Below, one piece after another: positions 1 through 9,173 of a stretch of DNA of 64,000 nt. The notes beneath the pieces are model-generated. The model saw only the letters and a list, made by a program, of their open reading frames with translations. It made no database searches and was not told where the DNA came from. How positions within the stretch are numbered: the stretch's first letter is position 1; each line of letters starts with the position of its first letter. The translations under genes were made by a program, and so were the position numbers. The stretch comes from Pseudomonas duriflava. Lineage in GTDB: Bacteria; Pseudomonadota; Gammaproteobacteria; Pseudomonadales; Pseudomonadaceae. Location: NCBI RefSeq assembly GCF_007830155.1, contig NZ_VLKY01000010.1, positions 154,283-218,282 of the forward strand, read 5' to 3'.

Positions 1-37
1 AGGCCACACCTACCGCTATTAAACCTGTATTGCTGAC

Positions 38-868
38 TCAAGCAACTACAGAGGTCCAATCCACCCAACCAAACCACCAGGTTGCCAGGATCAAGAGGCC
101 AAAGACGATCCGGTACCAGGCAAATACAGCATAGCTATGGTTGCCAATGAACTTGAGCAATCCCCGCACCGCAATCATGGCGAAAATAAACGACGTTACG
201 AAGCCAATGGCAAATACCGGAAGATCACTGGGTTGGAATAGCTCGCGGTACTTATAGCCGGAATAAAATGCCGCCCCTACCATCGTAGGCATAGCCAGGA
301 AAAAAGAGAACTCCGTGGCTGCCTTACGCGATAGGCCAAATAGCAATCCACCAATAATCGTCGAACCCGAACGGGAGGTTCCTGGAATCATGGCCAAGCA
401 CTGGACACAACCGATTTTGAGGGCGTCTACCCAACTCATGTTATCGACCTGCTCTACACGGATCGAATGCTGACGGCGCTCAGCCCATAACATGATGACA
501 CCGCCGATAACCAGAGCGGCCGCAACGGTAATCGGGTTGAACAGGTACTCATGGATGAGATCCGCAAATGCAACGCCCAGAATTACTGCAGGAAAGAACG
601 CCACGAGTAAGTTAATTGTGAAGCGCTGCGCCGGACGCTGCGTCGGCAAGCCCACTATGACATCGATAATTTTACGGCGAAACTCCCAAACCACCGCCAG
701 AATGGCACCAAGTTGAATAATAATATTGAAAGCCATGGCCCGGTCGCCACCAAACCCCAATAAATCCGCCACGATGATCTGGTGACCGGTACTCGATATT
801 GGCAGAAATTCAGTCAGCCCTTCGACAATACCCAAGATCAACGCCTGAATGGCGCTCCATACATCCAT
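38..868 (-). CDS. uppP: Undecaprenyl-diphosphatase (UppP/BacA family)
   Basis: Integral membrane phosphatase that recycles undecaprenyl diphosphate to the monophosphate carrier used for peptidoglycan and surface glycans; gives bacitracin tolerance. The 276-residue product has the family's N-terminal [14 protein letters not shown] motif and the second conserved block [10 protein letters not shown], with several hydrophobic helices between them. I chose the ATG at 866-868 because a GGAGGA Shine-Dalgarno lies just upstream and the family begins at MDVW; the open frame continues further upstream but adds a non-homologous leader. Divergent from pnuC. Confidence 0.95.
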   Translation of the reverse strand: MDVWSAIQALILGIVEGLTEFLPISSTGHQIIVADLLGFGGDRAMAFNIIIQLGAILAVVWEFRRKIIDVIVGLPTQRPAQRFTINLLVAFFPAVILGVAFADLIHEYLFNPITVAAALVIGGVIMLWAERRQHSIRVEQVDNMSWVDALKIGCVQCLAMIPGTSRSGSTIIGGLLFGLSRKAATEFSFFLAMPTMVGAAFYSGYKYRELFQPSDLPVFAIGFVTSFIFAMIAVRGLLKFIGNHSYAVFAWYRIVFGLLILATWWFGWVDWTSVVA

Positions 869-1044
869 CCGTTCCTCCATAAGCTGCCTCAAGGCAGCGA
901 TTACATACCAGCTCAGGTACAAACACGGCTGACTAAAAAAGGCACAACAAAGCGTGCGAACCTTACCAGAGGCTTTACTGCATAAGGTGCTAAGCCCAAT
1001 AAATAAACGAGGTATTACACTCAACAGCGTAAGATAAAGTTCCT

Positions 1045-1632
1045 ATGCAATATTTTTCCAGGGTGCTTAGGGTGTCTTCTTTTGAAATAGTTGCAGCCTT
1101 ATTAGGCGTAATCGCGGTCTGGCTCACGGTTCGGCAAAATGTATGGTGCTGGCCTATCGGGCTGATCATGGTAGTGATGTATAGCTGGGTGTTCTATGAA
1201 GCCAAGCTCTATTCGGACATGCTACTGCAAGGGGTATATGCGGTACTGCAAGGATATGGTTGGTGGCAATGGATTCGAGGAGGAGCGGATCATCGGGGAC
1301 GCTCTGTAAGCACCTTGCAACCGATACCTCTGCTAACAGGTCTACTGGCTGGGGTCGCAGGTAGTCTATTGCTCGGTTATGTCATGGCAACCTATACCGA
1401 TGCGAGCCAACCCTGGCTAGATGCCTCGCTAACTGCCTTCAGCCTAGTAGCGCAGCTCTGGATGGCACAAAAGCGAGTCGAGTGCTGGCCTTTGTGGCTG
1501 GTAGTTGATGTCTTGTATGTTGGACTGTTCGTCTATAAATCACTATTTCTCACCGCCCTGCTGTATGCACTTTTCGTCGGACTTGCCGCACGCGGCTGGT
1601 ACGCTTGGCGCCGTGAGGTAGTATCGTCATGA
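1045..1632 (+). CDS. pnuC: Nicotinamide riboside transporter PnuC
   Basis: Inner-membrane carrier for nicotinamide riboside, feeding NAD salvage. The 195-residue product is strongly hydrophobic with about seven helices and has the PnuC features WLTVRQNVWCWPIGL near the N-terminus and the aromatic GYGWWQW motif in the middle. The stop overlaps the next start by four bases (ATGA at 1629), so it is translationally coupled to a kinase acting on the imported substrate. The start has no strong Shine-Dalgarno, so its exact position is less certain than the identity. Confidence 0.92.
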   Translation: MQYFSRVLRVSSFEIVAALLGVIAVWLTVRQNVWCWPIGLIMVVMYSWVFYEAKLYSDMLLQGVYAVLQGYGWWQWIRGGADHRGRSVSTLQPIPLLTGLLAGVAGSLLLGYVMATYTDASQPWLDASLTAFSLVAQLWMAQKRVECWPLWLVVDVLYVGLFVYKSLFLTALLYALFVGLAARGWYAWRREVVSS

Positions 1633-2177
1633 AAGTTATCGTATTGACCGGCCCTGAATCCACAGGCAAGACATGGCTAGCGCAAACACTTGGGCGAAGA
1701 CTCGGCGGGTTGGTTGTGAGCGAATACGTGCGCGAATATGTTGCTGCGATTGGCCGCGATACGACTTATTCCGACGTCGAGCCAATAGCACGATGCCAAC
1801 TTGAGCGGGAAGACCATGCTCGTGCACTGCTGCCTGAACTGCTAGTTCTTGATACTCACCTGCTCAGCAATCGTATCTGGAGTCAGATACTATTCCAGCA
1901 TAGCCCCGACTGGCTGGAGGAGGCCTTGCTAAGCCGACAATATGACCTGCATTTATTGCTTGATCCGCGCGAAGTACCCTGGGCGGCAGATGGGCAACGC
2001 TGTCAGCCAGGCCTACGTGACCGGCTTAATTTTTATCAAGCCTGTCAGGAATGGTTAGAACGCCACGACCAGCCCTTCGTCAGTATTGGAGGAAGCTGGG
2101 TCAATCGCGAGCGGCTAGTGCTTCAGCACGCTAACGCACTACTTGAAGACCGGGACGCCTCAACGCTCATCCAGTAA
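1629..2177 (+). CDS. NadR-type ATPase, probable nicotinamide riboside kinase
   Basis: A 182-residue P-loop protein with Walker A GPESTGKT at residues 8-15 and a VLDTHLLSNRIW segment like the NadR C-terminal ribosylnicotinamide kinase domain (AAA_28 type). It lacks the HTH and nucleotidyltransferase domains of full NadR. By family and by coupling to pnuC it should phosphorylate incoming nicotinamide riboside to NMN, trapping it in the cell. Substrate is inferred from context; the fold is clear. Confidence 0.85.
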   Translation: MKVIVLTGPESTGKTWLAQTLGRRLGGLVVSEYVREYVAAIGRDTTYSDVEPIARCQLEREDHARALLPELLVLDTHLLSNRIWSQILFQHSPDWLEEALLSRQYDLHLLLDPREVPWAADGQRCQPGLRDRLNFYQACQEWLERHDQPFVSIGGSWVNRERLVLQHANALLEDRDASTLIQ

Positions 2178-2203
2178 ACTACCGAGGTGCTACGGGAGGC
2201 CTC

Positions 2204-2761
2204 ATGTCGGAAGACGATTTTTCATCCTTTGCCAACGAAATGCGCGGTGTACAACGACTGGTGCATGACCGTGCTGATACTGGCAAACCACGTACGGACC
2301 GCCGTCAGATCGCCGAACGGCGTGCAGCCGCGCAAGTTTCGAACCAGACTACCACGGTAGATGGTTTGTCCGATCAGTTCATCATTGATGTCGGTGCTGA
2401 AGATGAACTCTACTGGGCTCGTAATGGCGTCCAGGATACACAGATACGTAAGCTCAAGGCGGGCCAGGTTCCCTTTGACGGTAGCCTGGACCTCCACGGC
2501 ATGACAGTTGAAAAAGCCCGGATAACCTTGTGGGACTTTCTGGCTGAAGCTACACGCTTCGAAATCCGCTGTGTACGTATTACGCATGGCAAAGCGGCTC
2601 GCCTGGATGGTCGGCGCCCTTTGATCAAAAGTCACGTCAACACCTGGCTGCGTCAACACCCGCAAGTGCTTGGTTTTGTTTCATGCCAGCCTCGTCATGG
2701 CGGCACAGGTGCTGTGTATGTATTACTCAAGCGCACCATGTTGGAAGGGCGGGACGAATAA
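2204..2761 (+). CDS. Smr-domain protein (putative DNA endonuclease, YfcN/SmrA-like)
   Basis: A 185-residue protein with a charged N-terminal half and a C-terminal Smr (small MutS-related) domain, residues about 90-180: LDLHGMT, then RITHGKAAR and the closing GGTGAVYVLLKR. Stand-alone Smr proteins nick branched DNA or cleave RNA. The family signature here is HGKAA rather than the usual HGKG. It sits just upstream of folE on the same strand, separated by a 93-base gap; an Smr gene beside folE is common in pseudomonads. No role beyond the family's can be inferred. Confidence 0.85.
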   Translation: MSEDDFSSFANEMRGVQRLVHDRADTGKPRTDRRQIAERRAAAQVSNQTTTVDGLSDQFIIDVGAEDELYWARNGVQDTQIRKLKAGQVPFDGSLDLHGMTVEKARITLWDFLAEATRFEIRCVRITHGKAARLDGRRPLIKSHVNTWLRQHPQVLGFVSCQPRHGGTGAVYVLLKRTMLEGRDE

Positions 2762-2854
2762 CCTACCTTTTCGCTCAAAATTGATTTTAATCGCCGCAGC
2801 CCCTACTCTGCTTACCCCGCATTGCTGCGGTGCCGCACACCCATAGGAAAGACC

Positions 2855-3403
2855 ATGTCACTGGAACAACACTATTCCGCCATCCTGTCACAACTGGGCG
2901 AGGATGTTTCCCGCGAAGGCTTGCTAGATACCCCCAAGCGCGCAGCCAAGGCCATGCAGTACCTTTGTCGGGGATATAACCAGACGCTGGAAGAAGTCGT
3001 CGGGGATGCCCTGTTTACGTCGGATAACAGCGAGATGGTGCTGGTCAAGAACATTGAACTCTATTCGTTATGCGAGCATCACATGCTGCCTTTCATTGGC
3101 AAGGCACACGTAGCGTATATGCCTAGCGGAAAGGTCCTGGGCTTGTCCAAGGTAGCGCGCATCGTAGATATGTATGCTCGTCGCTTACAGATCCAGGAAA
3201 ACATGACACGTGAAATCGCCGAGGCCATTCAAAAGGTGACTCAGGCAGCTGGAGTAGCGGTCGTGATTGAGGCTCAGCATATGTGCATGATGATGCGCGG
3301 CGTGGAAAAACAGAACTCGTCTATGGTTACTTCCGTCATGCTTGGCCAGTTCCGCAGCAACGATGCAACCCGAGCTGAGTTTATGGGCCTGATTAATCGC
3401 TAA
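2855..3403 (+). CDS. folE: GTP cyclohydrolase I (type I)
   Basis: Converts GTP to 7,8-dihydroneopterin triphosphate, the first step to folate and other pterins. The 182-residue protein contains the zinc/active-site block [10 protein letters not shown] (Cys73, His75-76), [17 protein letters not shown], and [10 protein letters not shown] with the second cysteine ligand. The start at 2855 is supported by AGGAAAG seven bases or so upstream and by the usual MSLEQHY N-terminus; the frame is open back to 2822 but without a ribosome site. queD, which uses the same product, lies at 60.9 kb. Confidence 0.96.
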   Translation: MSLEQHYSAILSQLGEDVSREGLLDTPKRAAKAMQYLCRGYNQTLEEVVGDALFTSDNSEMVLVKNIELYSLCEHHMLPFIGKAHVAYMPSGKVLGLSKVARIVDMYARRLQIQENMTREIAEAIQKVTQAAGVAVVIEAQHMCMMMRGVEKQNSSMVTSVMLGQFRSNDATRAEFMGLINR

Positions 3404-3417
3404 ACTTACCTGCCCTA

Positions 3418-3444
3418 ACGGGACCGCTATTCAGTTGGTCCCGT
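3418..3444. terminator. Hairpin between convergent folE and ABC exporter genes
   Basis: Perfect 8-base arms ACGGGACC / GGTCCCGT (3418-3425, 3437-3444) with an 11-base loop lie between the folE stop and the stop of the convergent gene. There is no clear T-run on the plus side, so it is only a probable terminator. Confidence 0.5.
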
Positions 3445-5249
3445 CACCCCACATTACGCTGAGGCAGTGTTTCATTCTCTTCAAGCGCTGTAGCCTGAAT
3501 ATTCCACAGCGACTCGAAAAGACCGCCACTGCGACGCAATGCTGCGGGCGGGCCATCTTCTACGATACGGCCCTTGTCCATCACGATAACTCGGTCAAAG
3601 TTAGCTACGGTCGAGAGACGGTGCGCAACGGCCAATACGGTTCGGCCACGAACCAGCTCTGTCAGGGCTAACTGAATCTCCTTTTCGGAATGTGTATCCA
3701 AAGCCGAAGTTGCCTCATCCAGAATGAGGATAGGCGAACCCTTTAGAAAGGCACGGGCAATGCCCAAGCGTTGCCGCTGCCCACCGGAAAGACAAGCGCC
3801 CCGCTCTCCAACCATCGTGTTGTAGCCTTCGGGGAGATGCTGGATAAAATGGTCACAGTAAGCGTGACAGGCCGCCTGATAGACTTCCTCATCCGTGGCG
3901 CCAGGCTTACCGTAACGGATATTTTCCCGAATAGTACGGTTGAACAGCGCTATTTCTTGCGGAACTACGGCTATAGCTGCTCTTAAACTATCCTGACTCA
4001 CTTCATTGATAGGCTGTCCATCAATAAGAATTCGACCACCATCAACGTCATCCAGACGTTGCAAGAGATTGATCAGAGTCGATTTGCCAGCACCTGACGT
4101 ACCAACAATGCCGACTTTTTGCCCTGCCGGAATATGCAAGGTCAGCTGGTCAATTACCTTTTGCCCGTTTGGATAGCTGAAAGTGATATTTTCAAAATCG
4201 ATAGCGCCAGCCTGAGCCTTTAGCGTGCCAGCTCCTTCCAAATCCTTGATTTCATGCGGCTTGGCAATGATTTTGAGCGTATCAGCCACAATACCAAACT
4301 GCTGGGCAGTATCCACCAAAGCCAAGGCCAGGTCGCGCGAGCCATGAAGAATGCGGAAGGTCAAGGCACTTACTACCACTACATCTCCAGGGGTTACGCT
4401 GCCTTGGCGCCAGAGCAGGATAGCCCAGATCAACATGGAGCCGGCCATCAGGGTCAGACAGGCGTCATGAAGAATTCTAGCCTTTTCCACATACATCCAG
4501 CTGCGACGCTGAGCCCTAGCCTCTACACCTAACTCACGGGCCAGACGATCACGCTCTCTTTCACGGGCTGAAAAGGCCTTGATTGTCCAAACGTTGGAAA
4601 CCATATCAACCACTTCGCCGCCCACTCGGGATGCCTGCTCGGCAAAGGCCTGATGGCGGTAACGACCACGAATGCCAAACCCTGTGATTACGAGCGCCAC
4701 AAGGAGAACAAATGCCACTAGTACCAATGCCATTCGCCATTGAATAGTTAGCAACACGACAACAGCACCAAGAAAATCCGTACAAGGCGGGATGATACGC
4801 CACGTCAGAGCAGTAAAAATATTGGCCACTGCCGTGCCGGTTTGGTTAATGCGATTACCAAGCGCTCCCGAAAAATGCTCTTTGAAATACCGCATGGGGT
4901 GACCGGTCAGGTGTTCGAACAGATCAATACGCAGATCGACACCGGTCTTGACGATAGTGCGGCACCCCAGCCAGCCCCCGGTACGCCATAGCACATTTTC
5001 CATAGCAATGAGGCCGATGAAAAAACCGAACGGCACCCATACATTTGCAGCCAAGCGGTCCTGACTTGCCATCGCATCAACCAGCAGCTTCATAGCATAT
5101 TGGACTGCTACGGCACAGGCGGCCCCGCCTATCATCAAGGTAAACAAACCGCCAAAAGCAATACGTCTTCGACAGACGTATTGCCAGAGGAATGCGCTGG
5201 GTCGCGATGAAATAGAGGTAGACCGGGAATGCTCGGACTGACTACTCAC
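3444..5249 (-). CDS. ABC exporter, fused TMD-NBD (MsbA/MDR type)
   Basis: A 601-residue half-transporter: about six membrane helices in residues 25-320, then an ATPase domain with Walker A GTSGAGKST (383-391), Q-loop near 431, signature LSGGQRQRL (488-496) and Walker B ILILDE (507-512). Such exporters act as homodimers on lipids, lipid-linked sugars or small molecules. It is the last gene of a four-gene glycan operon and starts with GTG, its first bases overlapping the previous stop (GTGA at 5246-5249). Context suggests it exports a galactofuranose-containing product; the substrate is unknown. Confidence 0.9.
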   Translation of the reverse strand: MSSQSEHSRSTSISSRPSAFLWQYVCRRRIAFGGLFTLMIGGAACAVAVQYAMKLLVDAMASQDRLAANVWVPFGFFIGLIAMENVLWRTGGWLGCRTIVKTGVDLRIDLFEHLTGHPMRYFKEHFSGALGNRINQTGTAVANIFTALTWRIIPPCTDFLGAVVVLLTIQWRMALVLVAFVLLVALVITGFGIRGRYRHQAFAEQASRVGGEVVDMVSNVWTIKAFSARERERDRLARELGVEARAQRRSWMYVEKARILHDACLTLMAGSMLIWAILLWRQGSVTPGDVVVVSALTFRILHGSRDLALALVDTAQQFGIVADTLKIIAKPHEIKDLEGAGTLKAQAGAIDFENITFSYPNGQKVIDQLTLHIPAGQKVGIVGTSGAGKSTLINLLQRLDDVDGGRILIDGQPINEVSQDSLRAAIAVVPQEIALFNRTIRENIRYGKPGATDEEVYQAACHAYCDHFIQHLPEGYNTMVGERGACLSGGQRQRLGIARAFLKGSPILILDEATSALDTHSEKEIQLALTELVRGRTVLAVAHRLSTVANFDRVIVMDKGRIVEDGPPAALRRSGGLFESLWNIQATALEENETLPQRNVG

Positions 5250-6382
5250 AGTGATTGTCCTGCTGCCATCTCGGCAAAATTTGCCTGTTGACGTAAGAGC
5301 TCATCCGCCAAGTCTGTATGAAGAGTCCTATGGCCGTGCTCATCCGCATAGCTATATAAACCGACTTCACAGCAGCGCTCATCGTTCCATCCTGGATAAT
5401 CTAAGATGGGATAAAGACACATACCTTCAATCGGAATATTGTTGAGCATGGCAGCTCGGACCTCATGGCTGACATATGTTAGCCATGGTGCCCGCGCCGC
5501 TCCTTCGGCACCGGTTTCAGCAATCAATAAGGGTCGCTGATAACGGGTATAGACTTCAGCAAGCATTCCTTGTAGCGGTCTGTATAAGGGATCACCCTGA
5601 TAAATGGTCTGCCCCCCATTGAACCACTGGTTATCCGAGTAGTAATTCAACCCGACGATATCCAAATATTCAGGTTTACCTCCCAAACCCGGCCACTCCT
5701 TGCCACAGAGCATATCCCACGCCTCGAACTGGCTCTGCCGATACTCTTCTGCCGCATTTCGATCAGAGGCTCGCCCAGAGGCCGGGACAACATTGATAAG
5801 CGGATCGGCCTGGACGAAGCGCGCCTTGGGCGCAACCGAGCGAATTGCTTCTATTGCAGCGATCGAGGCACGCACTAGTTGCACCTTAAGTTCAACGCCA
5901 CGCCGCTTTGCCATAGGATTGAAATGACCAGCATCACCTCCGGCCCATGCCCAATAGGAAATTTCGTTGACTGGGCAATAGAACGGTACCTCGATACCTT
6001 CATTGCGCATGAATGCTGCGACAGCACTCGTAAAGCGGGCGAAACGGTCTACAAAGGCAGGAGACCAGATATCGATATCGTCTGGCCACCCGTAATGGCA
6101 AAGATCCCAAATGATCTGAACCCCCTCCTCCCGCGCAGCCTGCACCTGCGGGAGGAGGCTTGACCAGTCATAGATACCCGGTCGGGTTTCAATCAGATGC
6201 CAGCGAACACCGTCCCGCGCAGCCTGGATCCCACTACTGCGCAAGCGAGCATAATCCGTCTTGGCGAACCGATCATGACGCGTGGCCGCAATGAGATCCA
6301 AACGGCGTCCATCGAAACGGCGATGGGTCGAGCACTCGAAACCGCCCAGAAAGAAACTGTTAAACGTTCCGGGGACATGCAT
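5246..6382 (-). CDS. GH1-like beta-glycosidase homologue
   Basis: A 378-residue TIM-barrel glycosidase of GH clan A, closest to GH1 by pattern: N-terminal GGFECSTH, catalytic acid/base Glu140 in PVNEIS, and nucleophile Glu289 in LLIAETGAEG. It is shorter than typical GH1 enzymes (about 450 residues). No signal peptide is seen, so it probably acts in the cytoplasm. Its place between UDP-galactopyranose mutase and the ABC exporter suggests it trims, edits or transglycosylates the operon's product rather than degrading food sugars. Both catalytic glutamates are present. Substrate unknown. Confidence 0.8.
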   Translation of the reverse strand: MHVPGTFNSFFLGGFECSTHRRFDGRRLDLIAATRHDRFAKTDYARLRSSGIQAARDGVRWHLIETRPGIYDWSSLLPQVQAAREEGVQIIWDLCHYGWPDDIDIWSPAFVDRFARFTSAVAAFMRNEGIEVPFYCPVNEISYWAWAGGDAGHFNPMAKRRGVELKVQLVRASIAAIEAIRSVAPKARFVQADPLINVVPASGRASDRNAAEEYRQSQFEAWDMLCGKEWPGLGGKPEYLDIVGLNYYSDNQWFNGGQTIYQGDPLYRPLQGMLAEVYTRYQRPLLIAETGAEGAARAPWLTYVSHEVRAAMLNNIPIEGMCLYPILDYPGWNDERCCEVGLYSYADEHGHRTLHTDLADELLRQQANFAEMAAGQSL

Positions 6383-6400
6383 AAGCTCGCTTTCCTCGCT

Positions 6401-7579
6401 TCAAGCCGTTGTTGTTTCAGCGGCCTCTTCGATGATGCCTTCTGCTTCAGCGATGCGTTTGTAGGCTGCCAATGCCTGACCAACGACCTGATCCATGTTG
6501 TAGTACTTGTAAGTACCAAGACGTCCCAGGAAGGTTACGTTAGGAGTGGAATTGGCTAGTTCCTGGTAACGCTTATAAAGCTCAGCGTTCTCTGGACGTG
6601 GAATAGGATAATAGGGATCGCCCTCTGCCGAGGGATATTCATAGGTAACGCTAGTCTTGAGATGCTCCTGTCCGGTCAGGTGCTTGTACTCACTGATACG
6701 GGTATACGGGACATCTTCAGAGGGATAATTAACTACGGCGACGGGCTGGAACTGAGCTGAATTAACCATCTCATGACGGAACTTGAGTGAGCGATACGGT
6801 AATTTTCCGTAGCAATAATCGAAATACTCGTCGACCGGGCCGGAGTAGATCAGATGATCAAACTGAATCTCATCGCGGATCTCACGGAAATCCGTGTTAA
6901 GCATCACCTTGATATTAGGATGATCCAGCATTTTTTCGAACATTCGCGTAAAACCATGCAACGGCATGATTTGGAAGGTATCGCTAAAATAGCGGTCATC
7001 TGTATTGGTACGGGTCGGTACGCGTGAGGTTACTGACTTATCCAGTTGCGACGGGTCTAGCCCCCACTGCTTACGGGTATAGCCTCTAAAAAACTTTTCG
7101 TACAGCTCATGCCCTACCTGATTGATAACTACGTCTTCAGAGGTCTGGATATGCTCTACCGGCTCAGCGCGGCCTGCCAAATATTCAGCGGCCTCCTCAT
7201 CGTTTTGAAGATCAAGCCCGTATAGCTTGTTCAACGTCGTCCGGTTGATAGGAATTGGTACCAGTTGGTCATCAACGTTGGCCAACACACGATGCTCATA
7301 GGAACGCCATTCCGTAAATCGGGAAAGATAATCTACGATACGCTGTGAGTTGGTATGGAAGATATGCGGCCCATAGCGATGAATCAACACGCCAGCCTCA
7401 TCATAATGATCATAGGCATTCCCACCGATATGCGGGCGACGATCAACAATGAGTACACGCTTGCCAAGCCCAGCAGCCAAACGCTCAGCAAGAACGCTGC
7501 CGGCAAAACCAGCCCCTACGATTAGATAATCGAACCCCTGACGCTTCGACTCATTGGATATAGCTACACCTGCTGACAT
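6401..7579 (-). CDS. glf: UDP-galactopyranose mutase
   Basis: FAD enzyme that contracts UDP-galactopyranose to UDP-galactofuranose. The product (392 residues from the chosen start) has the Rossmann motif YLIVGAGFAGSVLAE, the HIGGNAYDHYDE and RYGPHIFHTN blocks typical of Glf, and YKYYNMD near the C-terminus. I chose the ATG at 7579 because GAGGGGGA lies six bases upstream; another ATG at 7597 overlaps the stop of the glycosyltransferase (ATGA) and could also be used. The substrate UDP-galactose would be made by GalE, encoded divergently. Sugar supply for the downstream operon genes is a direct inference. Confidence 0.93.
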   Translation of the reverse strand: MSAGVAISNESKRQGFDYLIVGAGFAGSVLAERLAAGLGKRVLIVDRRPHIGGNAYDHYDEAGVLIHRYGPHIFHTNSQRIVDYLSRFTEWRSYEHRVLANVDDQLVPIPINRTTLNKLYGLDLQNDEEAAEYLAGRAEPVEHIQTSEDVVINQVGHELYEKFFRGYTRKQWGLDPSQLDKSVTSRVPTRTNTDDRYFSDTFQIMPLHGFTRMFEKMLDHPNIKVMLNTDFREIRDEIQFDHLIYSGPVDEYFDYCYGKLPYRSLKFRHEMVNSAQFQPVAVVNYPSEDVPYTRISEYKHLTGQEHLKTSVTYEYPSAEGDPYYPIPRPENAELYKRYQELANSTPNVTFLGRLGTYKYYNMDQVVGQALAAYKRIAEAEGIIEEAAETTTA

Positions 7580-7593
7580 GGATTCCCCCTCGT

Positions 7594-8784
7594 TCATCGT
7601 GCGCATTTCATCTGCTCCGTCATGCCTTGCCAGGTAGTGTCCCACGACATTTCTCCCAGAATCGCATCGGCTGCCTTGAGCAAACCCTCCCGATCCTGAG
7701 CATCAACTAACGACGCCTCTACTGCACTAATAAAAGCCTCGGCACTATCAGCGATTCGAACAACGCCCGATTGCCCGTACGTTCTAACAACATCGGTAAT
7801 TGGCGTAGATACAACAGGTTTTCCACCAGCCAAGTACTCCGGCGTTTTGGTAGGACTGATAAAACGAGTCGACTCATTTAATGCGAATGGCATGATCGCT
7901 ACATCCCAGCCTGCCAAGTAATGAGGCAGCTCGTCATAAACCTTGCCGCCCAGCAAATGAATGTTGTCGCGTTTGGGAAGACTTTCAGGAGCGATCTTAA
8001 CCACAGGCCCGATCAAGACGATGTGCCAGTCAGGTCGCTGTTGAGCGATGGTATCGAGCAAATCGATGTCCAGACGCTCGTCGATTACACCGTAAAAACC
8101 CAAGCGAGGATGCGGGATTGCTGCCTGGTCAGCGGGATCGGCCTGCTCTTCGCGCGCTTGGGCGAAGTGAGCGATATCAACACTGCTGGGAAAAGGATGC
8201 GCATTTTTATGCCGCTCGCGTTTCGCTTCATAGAGGCTATAGCCCCCTGTAAAAACGACATTGGCCTTTTCCAGCAATTGCCGCTCACGCTCGAGCATGG
8301 CGGGCGGTGCGCCTCGAAAGGCGGACAGCTCATCCATACAGTCATAAACGGTTATAGAAGCTTTTATATGCTGACTGAACGGCAGACTCATAGGCGTGTA
8401 ATACCAGAGTACCGCTTCTTGAATATCAGCTTCTTCCAGGCGTCGATCTAGTAAACGCTTGAGTACCGCCTCGGCAGCCTCGCCCTCAAGTCCGACAGGA
8501 AAACGGGGCACAAGCCGGGTAATGCCTAAATCAGCATCGATTTCTTCAAGCCAGGGATTAGGATCGTCAGTAGGTAACGGCTCTTCGAAAAAAAGAACAT
8601 TGTAATCCCGGGCGAAACGGGACATCAGGTGCTGGGGCCGTTGGTAAACGAAGTTCCACCGTAGATGGGACAGGCAAAGCAGTGTAGGAAAATGCTCCCT
8701 AGCCGCTGCGTCGAACCCTGTAGATGACAGGTGAGCCTGTCGTGATTTGCCAATCTCGTATTGAAAGGGTCCAGCCCAGCTCAT
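7594..8784 (-). CDS. Glycosyltransferase, GT-B fold (TuaH-like)
   Basis: A 396-residue soluble glycosyltransferase, first gene of the operon. The N-terminal domain has LRWNFVYQRPQHLMSRFA (residues about 41-58), a pattern seen in TuaH-like transferases; the C-terminal domain has EYLAGGKPVVSTPI, a nucleotide-sugar-binding loop. With glf next to it the likely donor is UDP-galactofuranose, but this is inference. The start ATG at 8782-8784 is preceded by AGGAG at a six-base spacing; an in-frame TTG directly upstream is less likely. Cytoplasmic, no membrane segment. Confidence 0.82.
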   Translation of the reverse strand: MSWAGPFQYEIGKSRQAHLSSTGFDAAAREHFPTLLCLSHLRWNFVYQRPQHLMSRFARDYNVLFFEEPLPTDDPNPWLEEIDADLGITRLVPRFPVGLEGEAAEAVLKRLLDRRLEEADIQEAVLWYYTPMSLPFSQHIKASITVYDCMDELSAFRGAPPAMLERERQLLEKANVVFTGGYSLYEAKRERHKNAHPFPSSVDIAHFAQAREEQADPADQAAIPHPRLGFYGVIDERLDIDLLDTIAQQRPDWHIVLIGPVVKIAPESLPKRDNIHLLGGKVYDELPHYLAGWDVAIMPFALNESTRFISPTKTPEYLAGGKPVVSTPITDVVRTYGQSGVVRIADSAEAFISAVEASLVDAQDREGLLKAADAILGEMSWDTTWQGMTEQMKCAR

Positions 8785-9173
8785 CAATCTCTCCTCGACT
8801 TGTACGCATGCAAGTAAAGGAACCCGTACGGCCTATTCGAGTTCATTGCTTGATTCCTGTCCGAATGAGCTACAGCGCCCCAAGGCACAATGGGAGCCAC
8901 CGGCCATTGGCGGGAGCCACCGGCCATTGGCGGTTCGACTAGCAGTCAGCCGAGTGGGTTCCCCTCCTTTCGTCGATACAGCCCTTTCTCTATTTGAATC
9001 AATCCTCGAGGAACTAGTGGCCATCTCCCAAGGTCTGGCCATATACGTGCAAATTTTTCGCACATACTCACTTCCTCATTGTATTGCCGCTTCGTAAACC
9101 GCAGCCGATCTTTCCGAACGACCAGGCTGTGTCGGCGTGGTTTGTTTGAAGACTTGACCAGTGGAGCGTGACG
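8785..9173. other. Divergent intergenic region, glycan operon / galE
   Basis: About 390 bases without a convincing gene between two divergent sugar-nucleotide transcription units. It holds an exact 20-base tandem duplication (8892-8931) and should carry promoters for both directions. Short open frames here have no recognisable product and no good ribosome sites. Confidence 0.6.
8892..8931. repeat. Exact tandem repeat, two copies of a 20-base unit
   Basis: The unit GGGAGCCACCGGCCATTGGC occurs at 8892-8911 and again at 8912-8931 without a mismatch. Each unit contains GGCC and CCATTGG, partly palindromic. Two identical sites one unit apart (close to two helical turns) would suit a dimeric regulator, but no known consensus was recognised; a recent slippage duplication is the alternative. 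Confidence 0.9.

Noticed and set aside
8846..9097. Possible small gene (83 codons) between the glycan operon and galE
   Set aside because: It runs through the tandem repeat, has no ribosome site and no recognisable protein features.
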